From contig CAVUIT010000020.1 of NCBI GenBank assembly GCA_963741625.1, forward strand, positions 62,001 to 126,000: a stretch of DNA of 64,000 bases. The letters run 5' to 3'. Below are positions 17,835 to 26,264 of the stretch, piece by piece (position 1 is the first letter of the stretch; the number at the start of each line of letters is the position of its first letter). Origin of the DNA: CAWBBA01 sp963741625 (GTDB taxonomy: Bacteria; Desulfobacterota; Desulfomonilia; Desulfomonilales; Desulfomonilaceae). The notes beneath the pieces were generated by a model that was not told the origin of the DNA, ran no database searches, and was given only the letters and a program-made list of their open reading frames with translations. Position numbers and translations under genes: made by a program.

Positions 17835-19139
17835 TTGATTCCGCGCTACACCCGCCAAGATATGGGAAGAATCTGGGAACCACGGCACCGTTATCAAAAG
17901 TGGCTGGATATAGAATTAGCCGTTTGCGAGGCATGGACTGAAAGAGGAGTCATCCCACCCGAAAGCATGGAATGCATCCGGACGAGAGCTGCTTTTGATC
18001 CGGAACGTATCAACGAGATTGAAAAAATCACCCGTCACGACGTTATCGCATTTACTACATCCGTGGCTGAGTGTGTTGGGGAGGACTCGCGGTTCATCCA
18101 CCGAGGGCTTACTTCGTATGACGTGGTGGACACCGCGCTTTGCCTGTTGCTCAAAGAAGCGGGATTGCTGATTCGTGAGGGGCTGGTCGAGCTGCTGAAT
18201 GCGCTCAAGACTCGCGCCCTGGAGCATCGTCATACCCCGATGGTCGGCCGCTCCCATGGCATTCATGCCGAACCGATTACTTTTGGCCTCAAATTGGCGG
18301 TCCTGTACAGCGAAATGTTCAGGCATCTCACTCGCTGGGACGCCGCGCTGAAGACCATTTCTGTGGGCAAGATTTCAGGAGCCGTAGGAACCTTCGCTCA
18401 TCTGGATCCGCAGATGGAGGAAGATATCTTGGCGAAGCTGGGGCTTGAACCTGCCCTTGCTTCCAGCCAGGTGCTTCAGAGGGATCGCCACGCAGAGTAT
18501 TTCACCGCCTTGGCCATGATGGCCTCAAGCATGGAGAAGATCGCGGTCGAGATAAGGCACCTGCAGCGCTCGGAAGTGGCCGAGGCAGAGGAATTCTTCC
18601 ACGAAGGGCAAAAGGGTTCGTCGGCCATGCCCCACAAGCGGAATCCAGTGCTCACAGAGAATATCACCGGCCTGGCTCGTGTGGTCCGAGGTCATGCTCT
18701 GGCAGCAATGGAGAACGTGCCTCTATGGCATGAAAGGGACATTTCCCATTCTTCGGTCGAAAGGATTATTGCCCCTGATGCCACAATATTGGTTGACTTC
18801 ATGCTCCACCGCCTGACTTCGGTGATAACCAACTTAAAGGTGTACGAGCAGAAGATGTTGCGAAATCTGCAAATGAGTCACGGGCTTATCTTTTCCGAAT
18901 CGGTTCTCCTGCAACTGGTGGACCACGGGCTGACCAGAGAGAAAGCCTATGCTCTGGTTCAACGCAATGCCATGAAAGCGTGGGAAGATCAGGCGGACTT
19001 CAAGGAGATCCTCCTGCGCGATCCCGAAATCCTGGAGCACCTGGCTGCCACCGAGATAGAGGCAGTCTTTGACCTCAGCCGTGCGCTGAGGTGGGTGGAC
19101 GCGGTGGTTGATAGAGTTTTTTCTCAAACAGTTTCATGA
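17835..19139 (+). CDS. purB: Adenylosuccinate lyase
   Basis: 434 residues. Cleaves SAICAR and adenylosuccinate to fumarate in purine synthesis. Fumarase/aspartase superfamily motifs: TRHDVIAFTTSVAE, HRGLTSYDVVDTAL, VGRSHGIHAEPITFGLKLA, and the signature GSSAMPHKRNP with the catalytic serine loop. Start is a TTG at 17835 with AGGAAG 5-6 bases upstream; the N-terminus IPRYTRQDMGRIW fits the family exactly. Length is typical. Followed by a small hairpin and the cell-wall gene set. Confidence 0.95.
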   Translation: MIPRYTRQDMGRIWEPRHRYQKWLDIELAVCEAWTERGVIPPESMECIRTRAAFDPERINEIEKITRHDVIAFTTSVAECVGEDSRFIHRGLTSYDVVDTALCLLLKEAGLLIREGLVELLNALKTRALEHRHTPMVGRSHGIHAEPITFGLKLAVLYSEMFRHLTRWDAALKTISVGKISGAVGTFAHLDPQMEEDILAKLGLEPALASSQVLQRDRHAEYFTALAMMASSMEKIAVEIRHLQRSEVAEAEEFFHEGQKGSSAMPHKRNPVLTENITGLARVVRGHALAAMENVPLWHERDISHSSVERIIAPDATILVDFMLHRLTSVITNLKVYEQKMLRNLQMSHGLIFSESVLLQLVDHGLTREKAYALVQRNAMKAWEDQADFKEILLRDPEILEHLAATEIEAVFDLSRALRWVDAVVDRVFSQTVS

Positions 19140-19148
19140 TGTTGTATG

Positions 19149-19171
19149 AGAAAGTTAATGTAAAACTTTCT
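19149..19171 (+). terminator. Weak terminator-like hairpin after purB
   Basis: AGAAAGTT (19149-19156) pairs with AACTTTCT (19164-19171) around a 7-base loop; the following TGACTTTT is only partly T-rich. It may reduce read-through from purB into the wall genes. Confidence 0.3.
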
Positions 19172-19206
19172 TGACTTTTGGCGCAACTACCTGTAAAGAA
19201 AAGCGT

Positions 19207-21216
19207 ATGTTTGCTTGCAATCTGAAAAGACTGTTAGCCTCCCCCCGCTGTCGGACTGCAAACATAGTCTCGATGGCCTTCATTCTGCTCATAACGTGTT
19301 GCGCGGGAGCCTCAGGCAGCGAGCCCCTCTATCCTATAGCGCTTATGAACTGGATGGTGGAAGGGACTTTCCACGCGGTGATCGTCGACAAAACCCAGCA
19401 GCGCCTGAGTGTTTGGCGGATCAAGGACGGCGAGCCGTCCATGGTCGAATCCTACCGGTGTTCCACTGGTGAGAATGATGGGGACAAGTGGGTTCGAGGC
19501 GATATGAAGACCCCCGAAGGGGTCTATTTCTTCTGCTCGGTCATTGACGGTCGGACGCTTCCATCCAAGTATGGGATGTGGGCTTTCACCACCGACTACC
19601 CTAATTTCGTAGACCGACGAAGAGGCAAGAACGGTGACGGCATCTGGCTTCACGGAAGAGACAAACCTCTCGGGGCTAAGCCCGATTCCAATGGTTGCGT
19701 AGCCCTTGAGAATCAAGACCTGATCAAGGTGTCGCGGTTCATCAGGCTGCAGAGCACTCCCATTATTGTTGTAGAAAAGCTGCTTATGGCTCCAAGGTCG
19801 GTAATTATGGAGCAGGAACGGGAACTGAGGAACTTCATCGAATCTTGGCGCCAGGCATGGGAATCGAAAAGCCTTGATGGGTACATGGGCCACTATTCAC
19901 CGAATTTCCAGAGTTGCTGGCTCGATTTCAACGGCTGGAAAGAAAAGAAACGCCGGCTAAACAAGCGTTATACTTCCATACATGTCAAGCTGGGCAACGT
20001 ATATCTCTACCGGCAGAACGGCATCATTACATCTATCTTTACCCAGGCATACGGCTCCGACGGCTTCCATAGCTCAGGCATTAAAGTGCTGTACCTTACG
20101 CACGGAGACAAATTCAGCATTTATGCCGAGGATTACCACCAGCCTGTTGATGACCCCTTTCCGGTACAGACTCTGCTGGCCAGAGCCGGAGCGGATCCCG
20201 GCACAGGGACAGCTAAACCGAATGATTTCCGTATCCGCCTGGTTTCCACTGACGAGCCGGAACCAGGACCTCAGAGAGAAGTCGAGGTCCCACAGCCTTC
20301 CGCCCCGTCGCGGGGAGTGGTGCTGGATCGCATAAGCGGCCGGACTGCTAAAGAGGGCGCGGCTCCGCACATCGAGATGAATGAAAAATACTTGGGCGGT
20401 CCGTCCCCCGATAGACTGATTGTGGCCCGCCTGATGCCCACGTATGTGCCCCTTCCGAGTATTGATCCGGTCGTAAGGAAGGAAAAGCCGGAAACTCAAC
20501 TGGCTTCCAAGGCACAGATCCCGGAAAGAATCGACCCGAGTCCGAAGGGCGAAGCGGCCGTAGGAAAACACAAGATTGAGACTCAAGTGGCTTCCAGGGC
20601 ACAGATTCCGGACAGCATCAAACATATTGCGAAAGAGGAAAAAGCAGACCGAAAACTAGCGGCGCCTCCCCACGCTCGCATGAAATCAGAGATGACATAC
20701 TTGCTGGCGTCTCTGGACAAAATGGCTCGACACGCGCGCATGGAACCGAGAGACACCCACGACAAGGATGTCCGGGACGGACAGTCTCTTGGATCCGTAT
20801 CGAAAGCCGTCGCATCGAACGGCAAGACGTCGGATAAAGCGTCATCAGATAAAAAGGCGGTCTTGGCTTTCCTCGGTGAGTGGAAATTGGCCTGGGAGCA
20901 AAAGAATCTTGACAGGTTCATGAAAATGTATCATCCCGATTTCGAGCACGAGGGAATGAATTACCGGGCGCTCCTGAAGACTAAGAAGAATTTCTTCCGC
21001 AAATACCGAACCATCCGTGTCGAAGTTGACCGGGTGGAAATCAGGAAGGTCCAAGGCCGAGTTCTGGTGAGGTTCGTCCAGTCCTTCCAGGGAGACAAAT
21101 ACAGTGACAAAGGTTGGAAAAGCATGGTCTTGGATGGCGGCAAAGATTCGGGGTTCCGCATCGTCTCGGAGGGATGGACCGCCTTATCGGGATCTTCCTC
21201 CGATTCCAGTACCTAA
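19207..21216 (+). CDS. Csd6-like YkuD L,D-transpeptidase/carboxypeptidase with two NTF2-like domains
   Basis: 669 residues, exported. A hydrophobic signal (about residues 18-37, with a cysteine pair ITCCAGASG) precedes a YkuD domain (about residues 54-190) with the catalytic signature HG…SNGCVAL: H149 and C164. An NTF2-like domain follows (about 200-310, FIESWRQAWESKSLDGYMGH), then a long Pro/Lys-rich linker with short repeats (PERIDPSPK, PDSIKHIAK), then a second NTF2-like domain at the end (LGEWKLAWEQKNLDRFMKMY). YkuD plus NTF2-like is the architecture of Helicobacter Csd6 and Campylobacter Pgp2, which trim muropeptides and set helical shape. Start ATG 19207 fits the signal peptide; the open frame begins at 19171. 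Confidence 0.85.
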   Translation: MFACNLKRLLASPRCRTANIVSMAFILLITCCAGASGSEPLYPIALMNWMVEGTFHAVIVDKTQQRLSVWRIKDGEPSMVESYRCSTGENDGDKWVRGDMKTPEGVYFFCSVIDGRTLPSKYGMWAFTTDYPNFVDRRRGKNGDGIWLHGRDKPLGAKPDSNGCVALENQDLIKVSRFIRLQSTPIIVVEKLLMAPRSVIMEQERELRNFIESWRQAWESKSLDGYMGHYSPNFQSCWLDFNGWKEKKRRLNKRYTSIHVKLGNVYLYRQNGIITSIFTQAYGSDGFHSSGIKVLYLTHGDKFSIYAEDYHQPVDDPFPVQTLLARAGADPGTGTAKPNDFRIRLVSTDEPEPGPQREVEVPQPSAPSRGVVLDRISGRTAKEGAAPHIEMNEKYLGGPSPDRLIVARLMPTYVPLPSIDPVVRKEKPETQLASKAQIPERIDPSPKGEAAVGKHKIETQVASRAQIPDSIKHIAKEEKADRKLAAPPHARMKSEMTYLLASLDKMARHARMEPRDTHDKDVRDGQSLGSVSKAVASNGKTSDKASSDKKAVLAFLGEWKLAWEQKNLDRFMKMYHPDFEHEGMNYRALLKTKKNFFRKYRTIRVEVDRVEIRKVQGRVLVRFVQSFQGDKYSDKGWKSMVLDGGKDSGFRIVSEGWTALSGSSSDSST

Positions 21217-21250
21217 AACTCGGACCAAGGCTCGTTATTCCATAGTGCTA

Positions 21251-22258
21251 ATGAGTGAATCGGGCAGTTCCCGCCAGGTGGAGCTGACCCCATTCCGAAT
21301 GCGCTTCGGCTTCGCCGTAGCGGCTGCGGTGATTGGCCTCGTTGTGTTTGCCATCATCGGTACGGGGGGCTACCTGTCGAGCAAGGGCGGAACTACGGGC
21401 CAGAGTGATACGTTGACGCAAAAGGTCCAATCGCTGCAGGAAGAGCTTAGAAGCAAAGAACTGGAGATAGCAATCCAGGAGAAGCGCCTGAAGGAATTGC
21501 AGGAATCTCCTACCCTGGCGGCGGTCCCCCCGCGGCCGACCAAGGAAGTGGCACCTGCTGGGGAAGCTACCCACGACCAAGAAGACTTACCTGTCGAGAA
21601 TGAAGGTCCGCTGACGGCCCTTCAGGATGCAGTCAAGTCTCCTACCAGTCCTCCCGGCCGGTCCAAAGCTGTAGATGAGGAAATCGAGGAGAGCCCGAGC
21701 ACATTCTCTACGGCGGAATCCGCCACGAGAAGATTCGCCGGGCCCGGATCGACTGAAACGCCACTTGTGGGCCCTGGAGCAACAGAGGGAAGTTCGGCCC
21801 AGGGTCCGATCATCAATTTTAACGCACAGGACGTAACCGCCGTCGTTGAGAGTCCCAGTAGGTGGAAACTTAGCTTCAGGCTTGTAAAAGACCACCCTGA
21901 CACATTGTTTTCAGGATACGTGTTCGTGTTTGTGGAGACGGTCGATCAGAAGGGAAAGAACAGAATAGTTGTTTATCCCAGCAACACTCGGCTCGCAGAA
22001 GAAGACCTGCCGGCCGACTACAGGGAAGGGAAATCTATTACGCCTCCTTTCAGGGTCAATGCCCGCGTGGCATTGGATTACGGGGACGATCGGCCGGGAA
22101 CATCGTTATCCCGAGTATCCATCCTGCTTTATGACGAAAATGGAAAGATAGTTTTCCAGAGGGGCTTCGCCCGCAACGAACTAAAGATGGTCGGCAAGAA
22201 GGGGGAGGGTTTGGAAGGTGCCCGCTCAAGAGCTGTCCAGAAGAGGCGTGCGCTATAG
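21251..22258 (+). CDS. Membrane-anchored coiled-coil protein, unknown function
   Basis: 335 residues from ATG 21251. One transmembrane helix near the N-terminus (FAVAAAVIGLVVFAIIGTGG), then a coiled coil (TLTQKVQSLQEELRSKELEI, AIQEKRLKEL), a Pro/Glu/Ser-rich disordered region, and a C-terminal beta-rich domain (RWKLSFRLVKDHPDTLFSGY, VDQKGKNRIVVYP, VSILLYDENGKIVFQRGF). The residues before the ATG (RYSIVLM) also look protein-like, so the true start may lie further upstream and overlap the previous gene (open frame from 21104). No family recognised. Its position between the Csd6-like and Csd4-like enzymes suggests a scaffold for them (inference). Confidence 0.7.
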   Translation: MSESGSSRQVELTPFRMRFGFAVAAAVIGLVVFAIIGTGGYLSSKGGTTGQSDTLTQKVQSLQEELRSKELEIAIQEKRLKELQESPTLAAVPPRPTKEVAPAGEATHDQEDLPVENEGPLTALQDAVKSPTSPPGRSKAVDEEIEESPSTFSTAESATRRFAGPGSTETPLVGPGATEGSSAQGPIINFNAQDVTAVVESPSRWKLSFRLVKDHPDTLFSGYVFVFVETVDQKGKNRIVVYPSNTRLAEEDLPADYREGKSITPPFRVNARVALDYGDDRPGTSLSRVSILLYDENGKIVFQRGFARNELKMVGKKGEGLEGARSRAVQKRRAL

Positions 22259-22414
22259 AATAGAGCTTTGATGGGGCTCCACACATTTTGGTTGAGGCTT
22301 TTTGTGAGGGCAGTACGCCCTCGTTTGTTGTAAGGATGACGAAGGTTGTATCCCCTGGAGCTTGCATCGTGTACTTAGGTCCTGAAGTCGGTTTGTCGAA
22401 CGGTTAGGTCGTAT

Positions 22415-24253
22415 ATGTCGCTCATTTCCAGAATCCATCGGGGGCTCCCCGGGGCCTCAATCACGCTCGCCCTCTTGCTCAGTCTTGCCGTGCCCTGTGC
22501 AGCCCCGGCGGAGACTATCCACAAGGTCTATTTCAAAGGGACGAATTCCGAACTGGATGTGTACACCATTAAAGGCAGCTCGCCGGGCCCGACTCTGTTG
22601 CTCATGGGAGGGATCCAGGGGGACGAGCCGGGAGGCTACTTGGCCGCGGACCTTTATGCTGATATTTCCCTGAAAAAGGGGAACTTGATCCTGGTGCCCC
22701 GGGCGAATTTCTTTTCAATTGTGGAAAACAACAGGGGCGTTGAAGGAGATATGAATCGGAAGTTTGCCGATCAGCACCCCAAGCGTTCCGACCGGGATCT
22801 TCTTGTCGTGAAGATAATCAAGGACCTCATGAAACGGAGCGATTTCTTCTTGAATCTCCACGACGGTTCGGGCTTCTATTCCCCTAAATGGGAGTCTCCG
22901 GAACGAAACTCGATGCGGTACGGACAGTCAATCATTGCCGACGCGGAAGAGCACACACGTCCGGACGGAAAAGTCATTCCAATGGAGCGAATGGTGAGTC
23001 GAGTGTTGGAGAGGGTCAATCCCCAAATATCAGCCGTGGAGCACCTCTTCCACTTCAATAATCACCGGACCCTACGCGCAGATACCACACATAAGGAGCA
23101 GCGGCTTTCAGCAACTTATCACACGTTGACCAAAGTGGGCATACCGGCCTTCGCCAGTGAAACCTCGAAGAGCATCCGTGATTATCGTTTAAGGGTCCGA
23201 TACCAGACCATGGTAATAAATGCCTTCTTGGATGAGTTCGGAATCATACCCGACAATCCTAAGATCTACCTCGATAACCCGTATCTTAAATATCTGATCG
23301 TTTCGATCAACGGCCGCACCCCAATCGTTGTGAACGGTAATGATGCGCTCAAGGTCCACGCGGGCGACAATGTGAGGATAGTGCACATTGAATCAAACTA
23401 CTCGCGAGGACTCACGGCGCGTATCAAGGGAGCAGGCGGATTCAACGATCTGAATGAGGAAGTGCACCTTACCAACGACACCCTTATACAGGTACGAAAA
23501 GATCGTTTCCTTATCGGCACCATCCCGGTGGAGATCATTCAGGGGAGTTCACCCAAACCCGCAGGTGTACAAGTTGAGCGAAGGGTTCGATATTTCTGCA
23601 TTAGAGTCAACGATAGGACAGTCGTGGCAGAGCCTGGGGAAGAATTGACGGTCATGCGAGGTGACACCCTTACCCTGCTGGATCCGTCAACCAATCTGGA
23701 GCCTGAAGATGAAAAGGCTTTGAGGGTAGATCTCCGTGGTTTCCAGGTGCAATCGTCACCGCTGGAAGACCGGGGCCACCGCATCAACACAGCCACGGAC
23801 CTCCAGGAGAAATATGGGCGTAGGCGCGGATCGGTCACAATCTTCCCCCTTCAAGCCAAGCTGAACAACAAAGTGATTGGGGAAAGCTATATTGCCGTCG
23901 CGGAGCCCCGTCTGGAATACCTGGTGCTCCGTGAATCGCAAGGCGGCCCATTTGTAGCCTATCCGGGAGACAAATTGGAATTGCCGACAAATGCGCTCAT
24001 CAAGATCATGGATGTGAAGACAAACGTTCCTGAAGCAACCGCCCTCTTCATTACCCTGGCCGGCAGAACCGTGAGATGGCAGCCGTCCGGGTCGGCCACA
24101 GGTATCGACGCCTCGAAACTGACTGACGGCGAAGTCCCTCTAGATATTACCCGCGAAGGTCGGAGCCTTGGAAGAATTTGGATCAAACAGGGAAAGGAGT
24201 TCCGGCTTTCCTCAGAGAGTAACCGCGTTCCTTTCTTTCCGGTCCGGTACTAG
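22415..24253 (+). CDS. Csd4/Pgp1-like (M99) murein carboxypeptidase
   Basis: 612 residues with a signal peptide (ITLALLLSLAVPCAAPAE). The zinc peptidase domain has GGIQGDEPGG, giving Q68 and E71, and NLHDGSGFY, giving H149. A Gln-x-x-Glu…His zinc site with this spacing (78 residues from E71) is the mark of Helicobacter Csd4 and Campylobacter Pgp1, DL-carboxypeptidases that cut muropeptide tripeptides to dipeptides. DMNRKF and a Glu in FASETSKS (about E249) fit substrate binding and catalysis. Three beta-rich modules follow, each with a repeat of the kind YLIVSINGRTPIVVNG, YFCIRVNDRTVVAEPGE and YLVLRESQGGPFVAYPGD, like the C-terminal domains of M99 enzymes. Confidence 0.82.
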   Translation: MSLISRIHRGLPGASITLALLLSLAVPCAAPAETIHKVYFKGTNSELDVYTIKGSSPGPTLLLMGGIQGDEPGGYLAADLYADISLKKGNLILVPRANFFSIVENNRGVEGDMNRKFADQHPKRSDRDLLVVKIIKDLMKRSDFFLNLHDGSGFYSPKWESPERNSMRYGQSIIADAEEHTRPDGKVIPMERMVSRVLERVNPQISAVEHLFHFNNHRTLRADTTHKEQRLSATYHTLTKVGIPAFASETSKSIRDYRLRVRYQTMVINAFLDEFGIIPDNPKIYLDNPYLKYLIVSINGRTPIVVNGNDALKVHAGDNVRIVHIESNYSRGLTARIKGAGGFNDLNEEVHLTNDTLIQVRKDRFLIGTIPVEIIQGSSPKPAGVQVERRVRYFCIRVNDRTVVAEPGEELTVMRGDTLTLLDPSTNLEPEDEKALRVDLRGFQVQSSPLEDRGHRINTATDLQEKYGRRRGSVTIFPLQAKLNNKVIGESYIAVAEPRLEYLVLRESQGGPFVAYPGDKLELPTNALIKIMDVKTNVPEATALFITLAGRTVRWQPSGSATGIDASKLTDGEVPLDITREGRSLGRIWIKQGKEFRLSSESNRVPFFPVRY

Positions 24254-24274
24254 CTTCATAGCCGGCTGTCGGGT

Positions 24275-24631
24275 TCAGCTTGTCCTGGATATCTTATTGC
24301 TTTCGTCAACAAATATGTTGCGAGCCTTGAAGCCCCTACATTCGGAATCCTCCACCGCCACATAGGAACAAATAATTACAAGGTCCTTGACCGAAACCTT
24401 TCTAGCTGCTGCTCCGTTCAAACAAATCACACCTGAACCCGGCTCCCCTCTGATTACGTACGTGGCAAATCTTTCTCCGTTGGAGACATTGTAGATGTGG
24501 ACCTGTTCGTATTCAAGAATGTCCGCGGCATCCAGGAGAGTTGAATCAATGGTGACGCTTCCTTCGTAATCAACGCAAGCGCCGGTGACTTTGACCCTGT
24601 GGATCTTGGATTTTAACATCGTCCGTTGCAT
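24275..24631 (-). CDS. panD: Aspartate 1-decarboxylase
   Basis: 118-residue pyruvoyl enzyme that makes beta-alanine from aspartate for pantothenate. MLKSKIHRVKVTGACVDYEG precedes the self-cleavage site Gly-Ser in YEGSVTID, where the Ser becomes the pyruvoyl group. Also typical: YEQVHIYNVSNGERFATYVI and GVICLNGAAARKVSVKDLVI. Start ATG 24631 with GGAGG about 7 bases upstream. It lies 50 bases after panC on the same strand and is likely co-transcribed. Confidence 0.93.
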   Translation of the reverse strand: MQRTMLKSKIHRVKVTGACVDYEGSVTIDSTLLDAADILEYEQVHIYNVSNGERFATYVIRGEPGSGVICLNGAAARKVSVKDLVIICSYVAVEDSECRGFKARNIFVDESNKISRTS

Positions 24632-24681
24632 TTCCCGCCTCCTGCAGGAAAGAATCATCGTTAAAAAGCTTGCTCCGGTTC

Positions 24682-25551
24682 CTACGCTTCGTCTTTCTTA
24701 AGCGTGGGGCCTTGCAGCAACATGTTATCGATAAGACGCGTCTTGCCGATCCGGACCGCGAGCACTGCCAGCGCATCGTCTGCCACGCACTCCAAATCCT
24801 GAAGAGTCTCTGGATGAACCAAGCTGACGTGGTCTATCCGTGCGTCAGGTTCGCTCAGTATCCGATCCGACATTGCCTTGACGTATTCTTTCTGGTCCTG
24901 TTCTCCCCTGTCCAAAAGGCCTTGGGCCGTCTGCAATGCCTGGTAAAGGCATGTGGCCTGCTGCCTCTCCCGCGGAGAAAGATAAGCATTCCGCGAACTC
25001 ATCGCCAGCCCGTCATGCTCTCGGACCGTCGGACACGGAACTATTGTGACGTCCAGATCCAGGTCTCGCACCATTGTCTTGATCACCTGGAGCTGTTGAT
25101 AGTCCTTCCGGCCGAAATACGCGGCGGTAGGGAAAACGACATTGAAAAGCTTCAGGACAACGGTAGCCACTCCTCGGAAGTGCCCCGGCCGAGAAGCTCC
25201 GCAAAGCGGCCTTGCCACATTCTCCACCTCCACATAAGTCTGGAAGTCCGGGCCATAAATATCGCCCGCTGCCGGCATAAACATGGCATCCACACCTACT
25301 TGGGCGCATTTAGCCAAATCAGCTTCCGGGTCGCGGGGGTAGTTGTCCAGATCCTCATTTTGTCCAAATTGAGTTGGATTGACGAATATGCTTGCCACTA
25401 GCAGGTCGTTTTCGGAGCGGCCGCGTCGCATGAGACTCAAATGGCCTTCATGGAGATACCCCATAGTCGGCACAAAGCCGATGGTCTTGCCCGCCTGATG
25501 ATGAGATCTGGACCAATGCTTCATCCGGGCAACGGAAGTCAAAGTCTCCAT
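24682..25551 (-). CDS. panC: Pantothenate synthetase
   Basis: 289 residues. Joins pantoate and beta-alanine with ATP. Nucleotidyltransferase-like motifs: GFVPTMGYLHEGHLSLM (HIGH-type ATP site), VNPTQFGQNEDLDNYPR, FGRKDYQQLQVIK, and MSSRNAYLSPRERQQA with the KMSKS-like Ser/Arg. Start ATG 25551 with GGGAAAA upstream; the open frame extends to 25593 through a terminator-like hairpin, so the later ATG is right. First gene of a panC-panD unit; a long leader with an attenuator-like hairpin precedes it. Confidence 0.93.
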   Translation of the reverse strand: METLTSVARMKHWSRSHHQAGKTIGFVPTMGYLHEGHLSLMRRGRSENDLLVASIFVNPTQFGQNEDLDNYPRDPEADLAKCAQVGVDAMFMPAAGDIYGPDFQTYVEVENVARPLCGASRPGHFRGVATVVLKLFNVVFPTAAYFGRKDYQQLQVIKTMVRDLDLDVTIVPCPTVREHDGLAMSSRNAYLSPRERQQATCLYQALQTAQGLLDRGEQDQKEYVKAMSDRILSEPDARIDHVSLVHPETLQDLECVADDALAVLAVRIGKTRLIDNMLLQGPTLKKDEA

Positions 25552-25566
25552 GCACTGTTTTCCCAC

Positions 25567-25591
25567 AAAAAAAGCCTTCCGATAGGAAGGC
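25567..25591 (-). promoter_or_regulatory. Attenuator-like terminator hairpin in the panC leader
   Basis: On the minus strand GCCTTCC (25591-25585), loop TATC, GGAAGGC (25580-25574), then seven T (25573-25567): a textbook intrinsic terminator that ends 15 bases before the panC start. An upstream GGAAGG at about 25608-25613 could pair instead with the first arm CCTTCC as an antiterminator. Confidence 0.65.
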
Positions 25592-25703
25592 ATGTTATAA
25601 CCTGAGAATCATCCTTCCGTCCCGGTCAAAAAGATCCAGGCGGCATATGTTTCACACAACCAAAAAGGTTCCGGGTCGAGATGTGACTCCAGATCCTGAC
25701 TAC

Positions 25704-25733
25704 ACTATATAGCCGACAACGTTTGTGGGTCAA
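25704..25733 (-). promoter_or_regulatory. Candidate panC promoter
   Basis: Minus strand TTGACC (25733-25728), 18-base spacer, TATAGT (25709-25704); TATATA with a 16-base spacer is an overlapping option. The transcript start near 25697 would give a leader of about 145 bases. Confidence 0.5.
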
Positions 25734-25892
25734 GAGGAAAAGTGTGTTCTGAGCCAGGAATTCAAATATTCGGGGGAGAAAGGCGACCTCTATTTTCTTG
25801 AAACTCTATCGTCTCTAAGGACATCTAAAGTAATAGCCTAGGTTGAAGAATGAATGTGGCGGGAATCTTTTCTGAGAAAGGAGGAATGCCCA

Positions 25893-26126
25893 ATGGAAAA
25901 CCAGGATAAAGCCGAGCAGATCGTTAGGGAGATGGAACGTGTGGCTCCCTATATGTATGAAGGGTTGTACGGCAATTTTTTGAGGAGTTTTATGGAGTCC
26001 GACAGATCCAAATGGAGTGTGGACTTATCGAACTACTTGATGCGTGCTAACCAGGATTGGGCAGAGGTAGGGCCGGAAATAGCGTCCCTGTTATGGGAAA
26101 GATTCGAGAGGAGAATCTCCTGTTAG
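25893..26126 (+). CDS. Small conserved-looking protein of unknown function
   Basis: 77 residues, start ATG 25893 after a strong AGGAGG. The product is acidic and helical (MENQDKAEQIVREMERVAPY, SDRSKWSVDLSNYLMRANQD, EIASLLWERFERRISC), with no signal peptide or cysteine motif apart from the terminal Cys. No family recognised. It is a single-gene unit, ending in an intrinsic terminator at 26201-26236, and it faces the qmoC end. Good ribosome-binding site and terminator make it a real gene. Confidence 0.7.
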   Translation: MENQDKAEQIVREMERVAPYMYEGLYGNFLRSFMESDRSKWSVDLSNYLMRANQDWAEVGPEIASLLWERFERRISC

Positions 26127-26200
26127 CGTGACTCACTCGTTCCGGTTACGCGTAGGCGTCGTGAGACGCCCTCTCTGATTGAGAAGATGAGAACAATGAA

Positions 26201-26236
26201 GAGTCGCGGGACCGATGTTCCCGCGACTCTATTTTT
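26201..26236 (+). terminator. Intrinsic terminator
   Basis: Perfect 11-base stem GAGTCGCGGGA (26201-26211) with TCCCGCGACTC (26219-26229), 7-base loop, then TATTTTTT. It ends the small gene at 25893-26126 and, read from the other side, lies just after qmoC, so it may serve both. Confidence 0.85.
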
Positions 26237-26264
26237 TCTCAAAGTGGTGTGTGGGGCTACCTGC

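Noticed and set aside
17529..17897. 122-codon minus-strand frame before purB
   Set aside because: No ribosome-binding site, no domain, and overlaps the purB start.
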